From Zygosaccharomyces rouxii (taxonomy: Eukaryota; Ascomycota; Saccharomycetes; Saccharomycetales; Saccharomycetaceae), in assembly GCF_000026365.1 (NCBI RefSeq), contig NC_012991.1, forward strand, positions 744,001 to 808,000: a stretch of 64,000 bases of DNA. Reading direction: 5' to 3'. A program made the position numbers and the translations under genes. The notes under the pieces are model-generated. The model made no database searches. It was given only the letters and a program-made list of their open reading frames with translations, and was not told where the DNA came from. Positions 19,061 to 30,973 of this stretch are shown piece after piece. Within the stretch, counting starts at the first letter, position 1. The number at the start of each line of letters is the position of its first letter.

Positions 19061-20335
19061 ATGGTTGTTAGAACCATCTATATTGCTAGGCATGGCTACA
19101 GGTCAAATTGGTTACCACAAGGTCCATATCCATTACCACCAACAGGAGTGGATAGCGATGTCCCTCTAGCGAAACACGGTATTGATCAAGCGAAAGAGCT
19201 AGCTCATTACATTTTATCCCTGGGGAATCAACCTGAAATGATTTTCTCATCTCCATTTTATAGATGTATTGAAACTAGTGAACCTATTGCTGATATACTC
19301 GAGTTACCGATTAACGTTGACGCTGGTTTAGGTGAGTGGTATAAGCCAGATAGAGAGGTTATTCCGGTACCAGCACCATTGGAGTCCCTGGAGAATTTCT
19401 TCCCCCAGAAATTGAACAAGAACTGGGAATCTAGTGTGATACCAAGTGATAAAGGTGAGACTGAAGAGGAATTGTACCTAAGGTGTAAAAACTTCTGGCC
19501 CAAATTTATCAGTAGAGTGGAAAAGGATTTTCCCAACATCGAGACTGTACTATTGGTGACACATGCTGCATCAAAGGCCTCTCTGGGGATGAATTTGCTT
19601 GGGTTTTCCAATTGGAGAGAACCGTTGGATGAAGATGGTAATATCATCAGAAGTGGTAGTTGTTCATTGGACAAATTCGAATTAGTCCCGTCAACTAGTG
19701 ATGAGGGTGAAGAGACTTTGCCATTTGAATCTAGACAATGGAGAATGACGATGAATGGTAATACAGAATTCTTAACTAAAGGTGAAGAGATGAATTGGGA
19801 TTACAGAAATGCATTTGAAGCTGGTTCAGATGCAGATATGAAGTTGAGACGTGAGGCTGCTGCCGCCGCTGCTACGGAAGCTGCTGCTTCTGCGGCTGTT
19901 GAAGGTCCCTATGAACAACCGACGGAATCCGTTTATGTCAGTGTAGATTTACCCTCTAACAGTTACAGAGAAAGGGCAGAAATCGACAGAACCGCATCTT
20001 TACAGTACTCTGGATTGAACACACCACATCCATTATTTAAAATTGGTAATAAACTCTATGAAGGTGATTGGAAGAAATTAGTAGGTACAGAATTGGCATT
20101 CTTAGGTGAAGCTGTATTGAACAAGAAGTCAAGAGGTGAACAATTAGATAAGAATGACGCTGATGATGCTGGCGATGAAGTTGAAGGTGGTGATGGTGAG
20201 TCTGGGGCAAAATTGGAATCAGAGTCTCATCAGGAGAAGGATGGTGAAATGCAGCAAGAGGATGAAGAGGAACATTCAGAAAGGATTTATAGAATTACCG
20301 ATAGGATAGCTTTGACAAGAGTTCAACCTATGTAA
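19061..20335 (+). CDS. TFC7: TFIIIC tau55 subunit, histidine-phosphatase fold
   Basis: 424 aa (S. cerevisiae Tfc7 has 435). The N-terminal half is a phosphoglycerate-mutase/histidine-phosphatase domain with [10 protein letters not shown] (RHG at residues 10-12) and a second histidine in [11 protein letters not shown] near 165. The C-terminal half, with an Ala-rich stretch (about 265-285), the [19 protein letters not shown] segment and an acidic tail, is the part of tau55 that binds tau95 in TFIIIC, the factor that recruits TFIIIB to tRNA genes. The length and tail distinguish it from the shorter paralogue YNL108C (about 270 aa), which would have arisen from this gene by the genome duplication. 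Only 69 bp separate it from the next gene. Confidence 0.93.
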   Translation: MVVRTIYIARHGYRSNWLPQGPYPLPPTGVDSDVPLAKHGIDQAKELAHYILSLGNQPEMIFSSPFYRCIETSEPIADILELPINVDAGLGEWYKPDREVIPVPAPLESLENFFPQKLNKNWESSVIPSDKGETEEELYLRCKNFWPKFISRVEKDFPNIETVLLVTHAASKASLGMNLLGFSNWREPLDEDGNIIRSGSCSLDKFELVPSTSDEGEETLPFESRQWRMTMNGNTEFLTKGEEMNWDYRNAFEAGSDADMKLRREAAAAAATEAAASAAVEGPYEQPTESVYVSVDLPSNSYRERAEIDRTASLQYSGLNTPHPLFKIGNKLYEGDWKKLVGTELAFLGEAVLNKKSRGEQLDKNDADDAGDEVEGGDGESGAKLESESHQEKDGEMQQEDEEEHSERIYRITDRIALTRVQPM

Positions 20336-20404
20336 AGGGTCGCGTCGCGTACGCACGTAACTAACTTAAGTATTCTATTCTATAATATACAAAAGGTTCT
20401 AACG

Positions 20405-21097
20405 ATGATCAATCGAGTTATAGAGTCCATTGTATCTCAGTTTCAAATCGTGCTAGGTAGTTCATCTGAACGTAGATATGAAATTTTACAACAAGTTATG
20501 GGGGTCCCCCAAATTACCATTATGAAGCCAAGTTTTGAAGAAGATTTGAATAAAAGTGAATTCAGTAACCCTGTGAATTATGTAATTGAGACTTCACGTC
20601 ACAAGGCATTGGGTATTGTTAACGATTTGAAAGATAATAAAACCACTTCTGCTGTTGCTAGTCCCCCAAAACTAATCGTTTGTGCAGATACTGTGGTTAT
20701 AGATTCACAAGGTAATATACATGAGAAACCCCAGTACAAGGAGATTCAATTGAAGAATCTGAAAAAATTCTGTTATGAATTGAATGAACCACTGAAAGTC
20801 GTTACTGCTGTCACTGTTGTTAGGTGGAATCACAGTGGTGACTACGAGATTAGAGATACTTTTACCGAGGAGACTAAACTGTATATGGATTCTCAGACAC
20901 CTCTAGATCTGTTAGAAGACTATGTAGCAAGTGGTGAAGGAACTCAAGTGGCAGGAGGGTTCAAGATCCAGGGCGCTAGTGCCGTTTTTATCAAAAAGAT
21001 CGATGGTGACTATTATAATGTTGTGGGACTGCCATTGAACAAAACATTCCAAGCATTGTACAGAGAACTACAGAATACTGGAACATCAGCAATATAA
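20405..21097 (+). CDS. Maf/YhdE-family nucleotide pyrophosphatase-like protein (YOR111W)
   Basis: 230 aa (S. cerevisiae YOR111W has 232). It has the Maf signature: VLGSSSERRYEILQQ near the N-terminus, the ICADTVV-type motif with catalytic Asp (LIVCADTVVIDSQG, about 95-108), and a C-terminal VASGEGTQVAGGFKIQG loop. The family hydrolyses non-canonical or modified nucleoside triphosphates to the monophosphate. The yeast member is little studied. The position between TFC7 and NOP15/CEX1 is the syntenic place of YOR111W. Confidence 0.93.
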   Translation: MINRVIESIVSQFQIVLGSSSERRYEILQQVMGVPQITIMKPSFEEDLNKSEFSNPVNYVIETSRHKALGIVNDLKDNKTTSAVASPPKLIVCADTVVIDSQGNIHEKPQYKEIQLKNLKKFCYELNEPLKVVTAVTVVRWNHSGDYEIRDTFTEETKLYMDSQTPLDLLEDYVASGEGTQVAGGFKIQGASAVFIKKIDGDYYNVVGLPLNKTFQALYRELQNTGTSAI

Positions 21098-21135
21098 TTA
21101 ATTACCATCTCCTCTTCTTCCCTTTCTGTTGTATT

Positions 21136-21195
21136 CGCTTAGGCGACTGTTGCAAATTTTTCAATTTTAAGCTCATCTCATCTCATCTCATCTCA
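21136..21195. promoter_or_regulatory. RRPE plus tandem PAC-core repeat in the NOP15 promoter
   Basis: GCAAATTTTTCAATTTT at about 21152-21168 resembles the RRPE element (AAAWTTTTC). It is followed by GCTCATCTCAT..., four perfect CTCAT units and a fifth CTCAA at 21172-21196, i.e. GATGAG on the other strand. GATGAG is the core of PAC (GCGATGAG), bound by Dot6/Tod6 at ribosome-biogenesis genes. Confidence 0.7.
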
Positions 21196-21257
21196 ACTAT
21201 TTGAAAAAGTAGCATACAATATTGGAACCAGACAACCGAAACAAGCTCATTATAACG

Positions 21258-21854
21258 ATGGTCAAGCCCAGTGAGAAAGTTGTTAAGTCTAAGGAACCTG
21301 TTAAGGAACCTGTCGAATCTTCAGAATCTGATGCAAGTTCGTCAGATTCCGAACTAGAAGGTTTGCCAGATGCTGAAGATGATCGTTCACATAAAGTCAA
21401 GAAGTTAAGCAAGAAGCCTGCCCAAAAGCAGCAGCAGAACAGTTCACAAGATGAGTACTCAGGTATCGTATTTGTGAGCAGGCTACCACACGGTTTCCAG
21501 GAGAAGGAGTTATCCAAGTATTTCTCACAATTTGGTGATTTGAAAGATGCACGTTTGGCTCGTAATAAGAAAACTGGTAATACAAGACATTATGGTTTTA
21601 TTGAATTCGTTAATAAAGATGATGCTAAGGTAGCTCAAGAAACAATGAATAACTATCTGTTGATGGGACACTTGATACAAGTACGTCTGCTACCAAAAGG
21701 TTCCAAGATTGAAAAATTGTACAAGTACAGACACAGATCATTCCAATTTGCATCAGTGAAGAAGAGCTCAGAGGAGTTGAAGGAAAGAGCTCGTAAGAAG
21801 CACGATGAACGTGTTAATAAACTGAAGAAAGCTGGGATCGATTTCAAATGGTAA
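21258..21854 (+). CDS. NOP15: RRM-containing 60S ribosome biogenesis factor
   Basis: 198 aa from the first ATG at 21258 (S. cerevisiae 220). An acidic, Ser/Lys-rich N-terminus (residues 1-75) precedes one RRM at about 78-155: IVFVSRLPHGFQEKELSKYF (RNP2), the linker LKDARLARNKKTGNTR, and HYGFIEFVNKDD (RNP1). A conserved basic C-terminus ends in GIDFKW, matching the end of Nop15. The protein is a nucleolar pre-60S factor needed for processing the ITS1/ITS2 region of pre-rRNA. Apparent upstream codons begin with TTG and are probably 5' leader. Confidence 0.95.
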   Translation: MVKPSEKVVKSKEPVKEPVESSESDASSSDSELEGLPDAEDDRSHKVKKLSKKPAQKQQQNSSQDEYSGIVFVSRLPHGFQEKELSKYFSQFGDLKDARLARNKKTGNTRHYGFIEFVNKDDAKVAQETMNNYLLMGHLIQVRLLPKGSKIEKLYKYRHRSFQFASVKKSSEELKERARKKHDERVNKLKKAGIDFKW

Positions 21855-22041
21855 TTTTTTTTTTTTATGTACTATGCGTTTAATGTATATTTTACCGATA
21901 TTTTCTCAATATTTTCCAACATTTTTCGAACAACACATCTTACCAACTGCAAACTACTGGAAATACATAAGAGACATACGTGTAAGTCCATTGTACTTCT
22001 CTCATTCTCAATCTCATATTCAGTCTTCGTTCGTCGTCGAA

Positions 22042-22425
22042 ATGTCTAAAGTCTATACGTTTGAACAAGTTGCAGAGCACAATACTCCTGAAGACGCGTG
22101 GTTAATCGTTGACGGTAAAGTTTACGACGTTACCAAATTTGTAGAGGACCATCCAGGTGGTGATGAAATTATTTTGGATCTAGCTGGTCAAGATGGTACT
22201 GAAGCTTTTAACGACATTGGACATTCTGAAGATGCTGTCAATATGCTAAAGGATTTTATAGTGGGTTCATTAGATCCTGCTAGCAGACCTGCCAAGAGTG
22301 AGAAGGTTGCAAATGTCGCTCAAACTAGTGGTGTTACTACTGGTGGTGAAGGTAATGGTTTCTTGGCATTAGCTTGCGCAGTTGTCTTCTTTGCTGTTGC
22401 CTATTACTTGGCAAATATGAGCTAA
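22042..22425 (+). CDS. CYB5: Cytochrome b5
   Basis: 127 aa from the ATG at 22042 (S. cerevisiae 120); longer in-frame codons upstream lack similarity and are likely leader. The heme domain (1-85) has KVYDVTKFVEDHPGGDEII with the first axial His and FNDIGHSEDA with the second. A Ser/Gly-rich linker and a C-terminal tail anchor (GFLALACAVVFFAVAYYLANMS) follow. Cyb5 sits in the ER membrane and passes electrons to fatty-acid and sterol desaturases and hydroxylases. Confidence 0.96.
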   Translation: MSKVYTFEQVAEHNTPEDAWLIVDGKVYDVTKFVEDHPGGDEIILDLAGQDGTEAFNDIGHSEDAVNMLKDFIVGSLDPASRPAKSEKVANVAQTSGVTTGGEGNGFLALACAVVFFAVAYYLANMS

Positions 22426-22680
22426 TTGGTAACTTTCACACAACTGGCAATTACAATTGATAGAAGATGTGTTATAGAAAGTGTGAAAAGACTTCGAAGC
22501 TCGACGGACCATAGTAATATGTACTTTTATATGCTATTTATTTGATTACCTGGCACCAATCACTTCACGTGTCAGCTTTCTCTGTTGAAGGACCATTAGA
22601 TGTTTTTATTGACATTAGAATGCAAACAACTGCCCAATATTAAATCCTTAAGTATAAGTGAAAGGCGGACACCAGCTACG

Positions 22681-24936
22681 ATGAGTTTTATTAATTTGTT
22701 CAGGTCAATTTCTAATTTCCAATTCCCCTATACCATTGAAGAGAAGCCAATTCAAGAGACTTTGCTATGGCAGGTGTTTTACGGTTCAAGAAAGTCTGAT
22801 TCGCTACCGGTAACCATATTCAAAGCCAATAGAAATGAAAAGACAGAGCCGTTAATTGCGAATGCCGTTCACAAATCTAAGATCTTGAGAATTCCTGGCC
22901 TTTGTAGAGTCTTGGAGACCTTTGAATCTGACCCACAATCAACGTTTATTGTTACTGAAAGAGCTACGCCGTTCCCATGGGATCAATTAAACAACTATTC
23001 AAGGAATAAAGAAGCACTTGAGGTGGGTATCTTGGAAATTTTAAACACATTGTCGCATTTAAGCAATTTTGTGTTGGGTACATTGAGTGAACAATCGATC
23101 TTCATCGATTCTAAAGGACAATGGATTCTATTTGGATTTGAACTCTGTGCCGATAGGAAACAAATGGATCCAGGGATCTTTGGGTCTCATATGAGACTAT
23201 ACAACAATCTAAATGAAAAACCAACACTCTCTGATGACCCCACTAGGGTTGATGCTATGCAACTGGGTAAATTAATTACTAAACTATTGGGTGGTACTGC
23301 TGGAGTACCAAAGGATTGGTCCACGGCATTACAAAGTTTATCACAGGGCCGTACTAGTATTCAACATTTCAATAAAAAATTACAATCTACAAGTACGTGG
23401 ATCAATAACCCTTTGATTTCTTTACATCAACAATTGGAAGAAATTCATATCAAAGATTCTCAAGGGAAATTTATTGTAATGTCCAATTTACAAATTGCAT
23501 ATTTTGAAAATAGATCTTTATTCCATCATTTGTTACCACAGTTCGTTAGAGGTATGTTAATTCCAGAGTTAACCAAGGTTATCAATTGGCTTATCTCCAC
23601 TCAAAGTGGAAACCCATCTGTACTTCCAAAGATTATTCCACTTTTAGCAATTTTCCTAGATTTAACCATTGAACAAGAATATTTTCCTGAAGATTCTAAA
23701 CAATTGCTTTACAGTAGTTTTGCATTACAAGATAGACAAGTTAGATTCTTACTTCTGATCTATCTGCCTAAGATTATCACCCGTTTGGAGAAAAAGGAAA
23801 TCTCTGATAAAATATATCCAAGGTTCTCGATGGGATTAGCTGATACGGATTCTACTTTACGTTTACAGACTTTGAAAAGTATCCCAGTTGTCGTTTCTTA
23901 CATTACCGAAAGACAGTTAAACAATGAATTGTTGCGTTATTTGGCCAAGACACAAGTGGACGTAGATGTGGATATCCGCGCATGGACTATTATTGTTATA
24001 ACTAAGATTTCTACAATGTTGTCAAGTTCTTCCGGTAATAGAGCTAATATCTTAGCAACTGCATTTACCAAGTCTTTAAAAGATCCTGATGTGAAGGCAA
24101 GACTGGCCTCCTTATATGGGCTAAATAAAACGATTGACCTCTTCGACGTTAAAACAATCGCCAATAAGATTTTGACAGTCATTGCTCCTGGTCTATTAGA
24201 TAAGGAGCCATTGGTGAGATCTAAGGCAAAGGCTCTTTTCCAGAAATATTTAAATAAGCTGGAAGATGAGGCTAAATTATTACAGGATAGTGATGCTTCC
24301 GCAGAGCCTCAAACAAAGGATATCAATTTTGATTCATACTGTGAAATGGATTCATCAAATGTCGATGAACTGGCTAAACAATTCTTATCCTCTATCCTTA
24401 TTACCACCGGACCTGGGTTTTCAGATACTGATACAGCTACCTCTGGAGTTATGGATGATGATGTTTGGGCCAATTTTGGTGAAAAGAATTCTTCTACAGT
24501 CTCTGATGATTTTGGCAGTTTCCCGGCTAAAGTGAGTCAAGCTCAAGATTCCTTTGACGACGACGATGTGGAAGCCGATTTCGATGAGAGCGGTTGGGGG
24601 GATTTCTCATTCGATGAACCCCAAGAGATAAAATCACCTAAACCCGTTAGTGGTAAACCTGTTAAGGTGCAAAGATCGTGGAACTCTCATTTAAGTGATG
24701 ATGAACCTACCGCTAGTCGGTCATTGACACAAGCCCCAGATAAAAAAACAAGTATCTTGAACAGGCCCAAGGTAAGTAGTAGCATTTTAACCCCACGTTC
24801 TAGTGCTAGTCATTCGAGGTCAAGCACACCATCTTCGCTATCGAGGACTGCGAAACCAGCTGCTAGAGCGAGTAAGCTTCAGAACAAGCCAGTTAAGGAT
24901 GAATTTGATGATGATGCTTGGGATACAGCCTGGTAA
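22681..24936 (+). CDS. CEX1: Scy1-like pseudokinase, cytoplasmic tRNA-export adaptor
   Basis: 751 aa from the ATG at 22681 (S. cerevisiae 761). A further in-frame ATG at 22600 would add 27 residues without resemblance to the family. The N-terminal kinase-like domain (about 15-290) lacks a normal catalytic loop and DFG: ILFGFELC sits where DFG is expected. HEAT-type helical repeats follow (about 300-560), then an acidic tail with tryptophan motifs (DVWANFGEK, SGWGDFSF) ending DDDAWDTAW. In S. cerevisiae Cex1 takes aminoacyl-tRNA from nuclear exporters to eEF1A at the pore and also associates with COPI. It converges on DBP2. Confidence 0.93.
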   Translation: MSFINLFRSISNFQFPYTIEEKPIQETLLWQVFYGSRKSDSLPVTIFKANRNEKTEPLIANAVHKSKILRIPGLCRVLETFESDPQSTFIVTERATPFPWDQLNNYSRNKEALEVGILEILNTLSHLSNFVLGTLSEQSIFIDSKGQWILFGFELCADRKQMDPGIFGSHMRLYNNLNEKPTLSDDPTRVDAMQLGKLITKLLGGTAGVPKDWSTALQSLSQGRTSIQHFNKKLQSTSTWINNPLISLHQQLEEIHIKDSQGKFIVMSNLQIAYFENRSLFHHLLPQFVRGMLIPELTKVINWLISTQSGNPSVLPKIIPLLAIFLDLTIEQEYFPEDSKQLLYSSFALQDRQVRFLLLIYLPKIITRLEKKEISDKIYPRFSMGLADTDSTLRLQTLKSIPVVVSYITERQLNNELLRYLAKTQVDVDVDIRAWTIIVITKISTMLSSSSGNRANILATAFTKSLKDPDVKARLASLYGLNKTIDLFDVKTIANKILTVIAPGLLDKEPLVRSKAKALFQKYLNKLEDEAKLLQDSDASAEPQTKDINFDSYCEMDSSNVDELAKQFLSSILITTGPGFSDTDTATSGVMDDDVWANFGEKNSSTVSDDFGSFPAKVSQAQDSFDDDDVEADFDESGWGDFSFDEPQEIKSPKPVSGKPVKVQRSWNSHLSDDEPTASRSLTQAPDKKTSILNRPKVSSSILTPRSSASHSRSSTPSSLSRTAKPAARASKLQNKPVKDEFDDDAWDTAW

Positions 24937-25103
24937 GCTCCTAATCTTATTGTTATCGTTCTTTCAATATTCAAAAAGTATGCATATCCCAGTGATAACA
25001 ATATATTAATTATATAGGAAAGAATAATAGTTTAACTAAAAGGGAACAATTGTAATATACATATTCGAATCAATGACGAAGAAAATTAAAAAAGCTAATG
25101 GCT

Positions 25104-27425
<2,322 letters not shown>

Positions 27426-27479
27426 TCAACAGCCTTTTGAAAATGTAGGGAGTGAACTAAATATTGTAATACCTTGTCT

Positions 27480-27567
27480 GCGATGAGCTTGATCTTTATA
27501 CTAAGTGAAAATTTTTCAGCGCGATGAGCTTCTAAAAAAAAGAAATTTCATGCTCGAAGCTCATCGC
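27480..27567. promoter_or_regulatory. Three PAC sites and an RRPE in the DBP2 promoter
   Basis: GCGATGAGC occurs at 27480-27488 and 27521-27529 and inverted as GCTCATCGC at 27559-27567. TGAAAATTTTTC at 27506-27517 is an RRPE. Together they form the standard ribosome-biogenesis promoter architecture, within 170 bp of the DBP2 ATG (27401). Confidence 0.85.
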
Positions 27568-27643
27568 CCATAGTAAAAGTGAAATAAGTTGAAATATTCT
27601 ACATTACAACAGTGTTCTTATATTATACATTCAGTAAATAAAT

Positions 27644-28036
27644 CTATAGTTCTCTGATTTTCTGTGTAAATTTATCCTCTACAGCGTCGCATAGATCCAT
27701 CAGGTCTTGTAGTCCCTTGTGTAGTACGTCGACCGCCGTGACGTTTCCGTAGGTTTGAACTCTGATATTTAGCAAGTTTTCTGATGGATGTGGGATCGAA
27801 TAACCACAAAATTCTACATCAGGGTTCTTCATTATCATATAACGAAGGGCATTACCCAGGGTATGATCTTCTTCGGCAATTTGGAAAGATGCACATGTAC
27901 CATCTTCGGATGTAGCTTGTGGTAAAATCTTGATCTTTTCTCTGTCCGGCTCATCTTCGAACTCTTCTACAGGTTGTTCATCCTTAGTCATATCCACATC
28001 TTGGCTGACAGGATCTACTTTAGCTGATTCTGACAT
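27644..28036 (-). CDS. RPC19: RNA polymerase I/III shared subunit AC19
   Basis: 130 aa from the ATG at 28036 (S. cerevisiae 142), chosen because MSESAKVDPVSQDVDM resembles the acidic family N-terminus; an in-frame ATG 15 codons upstream gives no similarity. The alpha-subunit dimerisation domain reads EEDHTLGNALRYMIMKNPDVEFCGYS and SENLLNIRVQT. AC19 pairs with AC40 to form the alpha-like assembly platform of Pol I and Pol III. It lies head to tail behind DBP2, as YNL112W and YNL113W do in S. cerevisiae. It is the last gene of the chromosome XIV/XV-type block. Confidence 0.96.
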   Translation of the reverse strand: MSESAKVDPVSQDVDMTKDEQPVEEFEDEPDREKIKILPQATSEDGTCASFQIAEEDHTLGNALRYMIMKNPDVEFCGYSIPHPSENLLNIRVQTYGNVTAVDVLHKGLQDLMDLCDAVEDKFTQKIREL

Positions 28037-28358
28037 CTTTGCGTATATATGTGTTCGTTCTGTCGTATTGATAATATGCACTATATTGTGGTATTGGTGA
28101 ACCTTTTGAAATGATATTAGAAAAGATTGTGATGCGGGTTACCCGGATACACGTCATAACAAAGGTTGGTTTAGGCGGCTAAGGGGGGGGATCTTTCTAT
28201 TTTTCAAGTATAATTCCCATTGATTCTCTAAAATTTTATGCTTATTTTGATATAAGTCTTGGCTGGTGTTTGACAGCATTCGAAGAACTACAATACCGAC
28301 TTGAATTCATCTCGAATAATAAATAAATAAATAAATAAATAAGTATACAAACAGAGCA
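28037..28358. other. RPC19 upstream region with Reb1 site and AAAT microsatellite
   Basis: 322 bp between the RPC19 start and the permease 3' end. It holds TTACCCG (28139-28145), the Reb1 general regulatory factor site within a palindrome-like CGGGTTACCCG, and an (AAAT) repeat of about five and a half units at 28319-28342. This is the start of the synteny break. Confidence 0.7.
28139..28145. promoter_or_regulatory. Reb1-binding site upstream of RPC19
   Basis: TTACCCG (CGGGTAA on the other strand), about 100 bp upstream of the RPC19 ATG. Reb1 keeps promoters nucleosome-free and can terminate transcription. Confidence 0.65.
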
Positions 28359-30117
28359 CTAGCAAAAAATTTTAAATGTTCTGTACCACCATGGTTTCAT
28401 TCTGAATGCTTCTTTTTCATCTGCTATTTCTTGTTTTAACAGTTCTAAATCCACTTCTCTACGACCGGTGTCTATATCCATATCCTCTGGCTTGATGAAG
28501 ATCTTCCAATTTCTTTTCCAAATCTTGTGACCCAAGTACATGGATAGTATAATGGGGAAAGATAAGTAAGATTCAAAGAAAGATTCTGCACTTGGTGGAG
28601 ATCCAATGGGAAAAAGTGCTACGTAGAACTCCGAGATTAATTCAATAACACAGATGAAAAACCCCCACATGGAACCGTAGACACCAAGTGGCGATTTGAA
28701 TGACAGTTCATCAGTCGATCTCCCCTGAGCAGATAAAGCTCTGCGAAATCTGATGTGACATAGACAAATACCAGCCCAAGTGAACAATGCAGCTAATCCT
28801 GATAGTGCCAATAACCAATTAAAGACATCACCTTCTTTATCAGATTCTGCAATAAATGCAATTAGAGCAAATATTGAACAGAAGATAATACTAACCAATG
28901 GTCTGCCCATACGATCAATATATGCGAAACATTTTGGCAAGAAACCTTGGTCTGCTAAAGCTGATAATGATCTTGAAGCTGCATAAATATCTGAATTACC
29001 CACTGACAAAACTGCAATCAATATCACTACATTTATCACTGTAGGCAATCCACTAATTCCTTGATTTTTAATGGCAATGACGAATGGTGAAGCCGCAGCA
29101 TCCACAGATGAACTACCAATGAGCCTTTTATCACTGTAAGGAACCAATAGACCCACGAGGAAAAGGCAAATCACGTAAAAAAGTGTAATTCTCCAAAACA
29201 CTAGCGGCAGCAGGGACATCCTTTCTGGGATTGGCCGCTTCTGCACTTGCCATGCCAACCATTTCACTCCCAGAATAAGAGAATGCGGCTGTACTGAAAA
29301 CTGAACAGAAACCCTTAAATTTCTCACCTGAAGTTTCACCAACAAATGCACCTGGGTGATGCCAATATTTGGCACCAATATATCCAGTATGTGGACCACC
29401 ACCGCAGATAAGAACGACAGCTAAAATTATGAAACCAAGGATCATTATAATTTTGCAAAGACAAAATATAAATTCAGCTTCACCATACCCTTTTGCACCA
29501 AATAGATTAATAACGACGATGACTACCCAAAACAATGCAACAAACCCATCTCTGTATTTTTTATCTGTATGCCAATAATTAACCGTAATGGATGCAGAGA
29601 CAATTTCTAATGGTAAAGTACATAGAGTTGAAAGCATATAGTTGAAATTATTAGCAAATCCAAACGATTCATCAACAAATCTTGTAGCGTATGTGGTAAA
29701 CCCACCTGATACAGGGAATGCAACCGCTAATTCAGCTACTGACATAACCACACAATAAATCATAGTACCTGAAATTATCCAACCCAATAGAACACCAGCA
29801 GGACCAGCAGTTCTCAACGCAGTACCACTTCCAACAAAGAGACCTGTACCAATGGCACCACCAATGGCAATCATTTGTAAATGACGATTTTTTAGAGTAT
29901 GCTTCAATGGTGAGCGTGCAGTTGCAATGGCAATTTTCTCTGCTGATGTCAAATTTGGATCTAGTTCTGATAATTCCTGTCTTTTGAATGAATCCTTTAT
30001 CCTCTGCCAACGTGAACGTGAACGTTCATCAATACTATTAGAATCCACATGGTCAATAATCTCTACCTGACCAATTTCTTTGTCTTGAACTTCAGTTCTA
30101 TCCTTCTCTAAACTCAT
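28359..30117 (-). pseudogene. GAP1: GAP1-like general amino-acid permease broken by a frameshift
   Basis: The first frame (30117 to 29131) encodes the N-terminus and about half of an amino-acid/polyamine/choline permease: SPLKHTLKNRHLQMIAIGGAI, GTGLFVGSGTALR, GGFTTYATRFVDESFG, GFVALFWVVIVVIN and KFKGFCSVF. After DVPAA the protein similarity jumps to another frame, near 29202, and continues as VFWRITLFYVICLF... to the normal end (GDVFNWLLALSGL, ELSFKSPLGVYGS, MDIDTGRREVDLELLKQEI, WYRTFKIFC). The second frame has no own start. In GAP1 relatives a Lys-Gln pair sits at this point, so about five bases seem lost. The unshifted product would be about 328 aa, followed by unrelated residues and a stop. 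Apart from this break both halves look intact, so the event is recent or is an assembly error. GATA-type sites lie upstream. Confidence 0.85.
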
Positions 30118-30973
30118 GATGAGATATTATGTACCTCTCTATTTTCTGGGCATTGCGAACTCTAGAATTCATATCTTGGTCTGGAACTGCTTCTTATACT
30201 TCTCGAGCCCTATCTGGTTGCATTGATGGTTGTAGCAAGGTCAATCATTTGATAAAATAGACGTAGTGGTTTGAGGTCAATCATCGTTTACTATCGTTAA
30301 CATTCTCCGTTAATCTAAATACATAAGAAGACAATTGAATCCTTATCGGTACGAATTCTTCGATAGTTTATCTATCATGATAACTATTGATATTGCTACC
30401 GATGACAGTCTTTGTCCGGCATAAAAGCGGGCCCGTGCCAGTCTTTGTCCGATATGAAATGCTATGTCTTGAATAACAGTATTTTAAGATTGAATTGAAG
30501 AAGATTTCTATCTGACCAGCTGAGCTCATGTACCATTCGTGATCACAGTGAAACATATTGTCCATGTAATTACCCATCTAATTACTCACGCAATTACCCA
30601 TGTCTCGCATGGATGATGCTGCCAGCTCTCAAATGCCTTTGCATCTGTCCCTTCTCAATTATTTCCGCAGTTTTCCTTCCCTAATATGACGGAGACATGC
30701 TATTCGACCAATTGTAATGCTACTGGGATCGCAATGACATTTGAAATAATTCAAATTTCGTCTTCATCTCGTCTTTGCGATTTCACCCGTAGAAAAAGAG
30801 TATATGTGGATTATTTGTAAAATTACTAACCCTTTGAAAAAGTCATTCATACGGACATATATATATATACATATAAGGGATAGAATTGCAACTTCATCCA
30901 TTTTCACTGTTTCTAAAGAATAGATGTGAAAATAGATAGTCAAGTATTTTATTTTATCAATTCGAGTTTTAAA
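30118..30973. other. Divergent permease-ECM4 intergenic region
   Basis: 856 bp without a supported gene. It holds CTTATC (30342-30347, a GATAAG NCR site) and several GATAA/GATA cores around 30252-30390, a 13-nt direct repeat CAGTCTTTGTCCG at 30406-30418 and 30439-30451, repeated AATTACCCAT-like units near 30570-30602, and TATATATATATA near 30860 close to the ECM4 start. Confidence 0.6.
30342..30347. promoter_or_regulatory. GATAAG nitrogen-catabolite site upstream of the permease
   Basis: CTTATC on the plus strand reads GATAAG toward the permease. Other GATA cores lie nearby (for example at 30252 and 30378). Gln3/Gat1 activate GAP1 through such sites in S. cerevisiae. One hexamer alone is weak evidence; the cluster is what makes it plausible. 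Confidence 0.45.

Noticed and set aside
21874..22041. N-terminal extension of CYB5 by 56 residues
   Set aside because: The family starts at MSKVYTFEQV; the extension lacks similarity and is best read as 5' leader.
22600..22680. Upstream ATG start for CEX1
   Set aside because: It would add 27 residues with no family similarity; MSFINLFRS at 22681 matches the expected beginning.
28359..29402. A separate gene encoding a 347-aa permease
   Set aside because: Its first ~60 codons are an out-of-frame reading of the upstream permease half, and the first true similarity begins at VFWRITLFY. It is the second half of the frameshifted gene.
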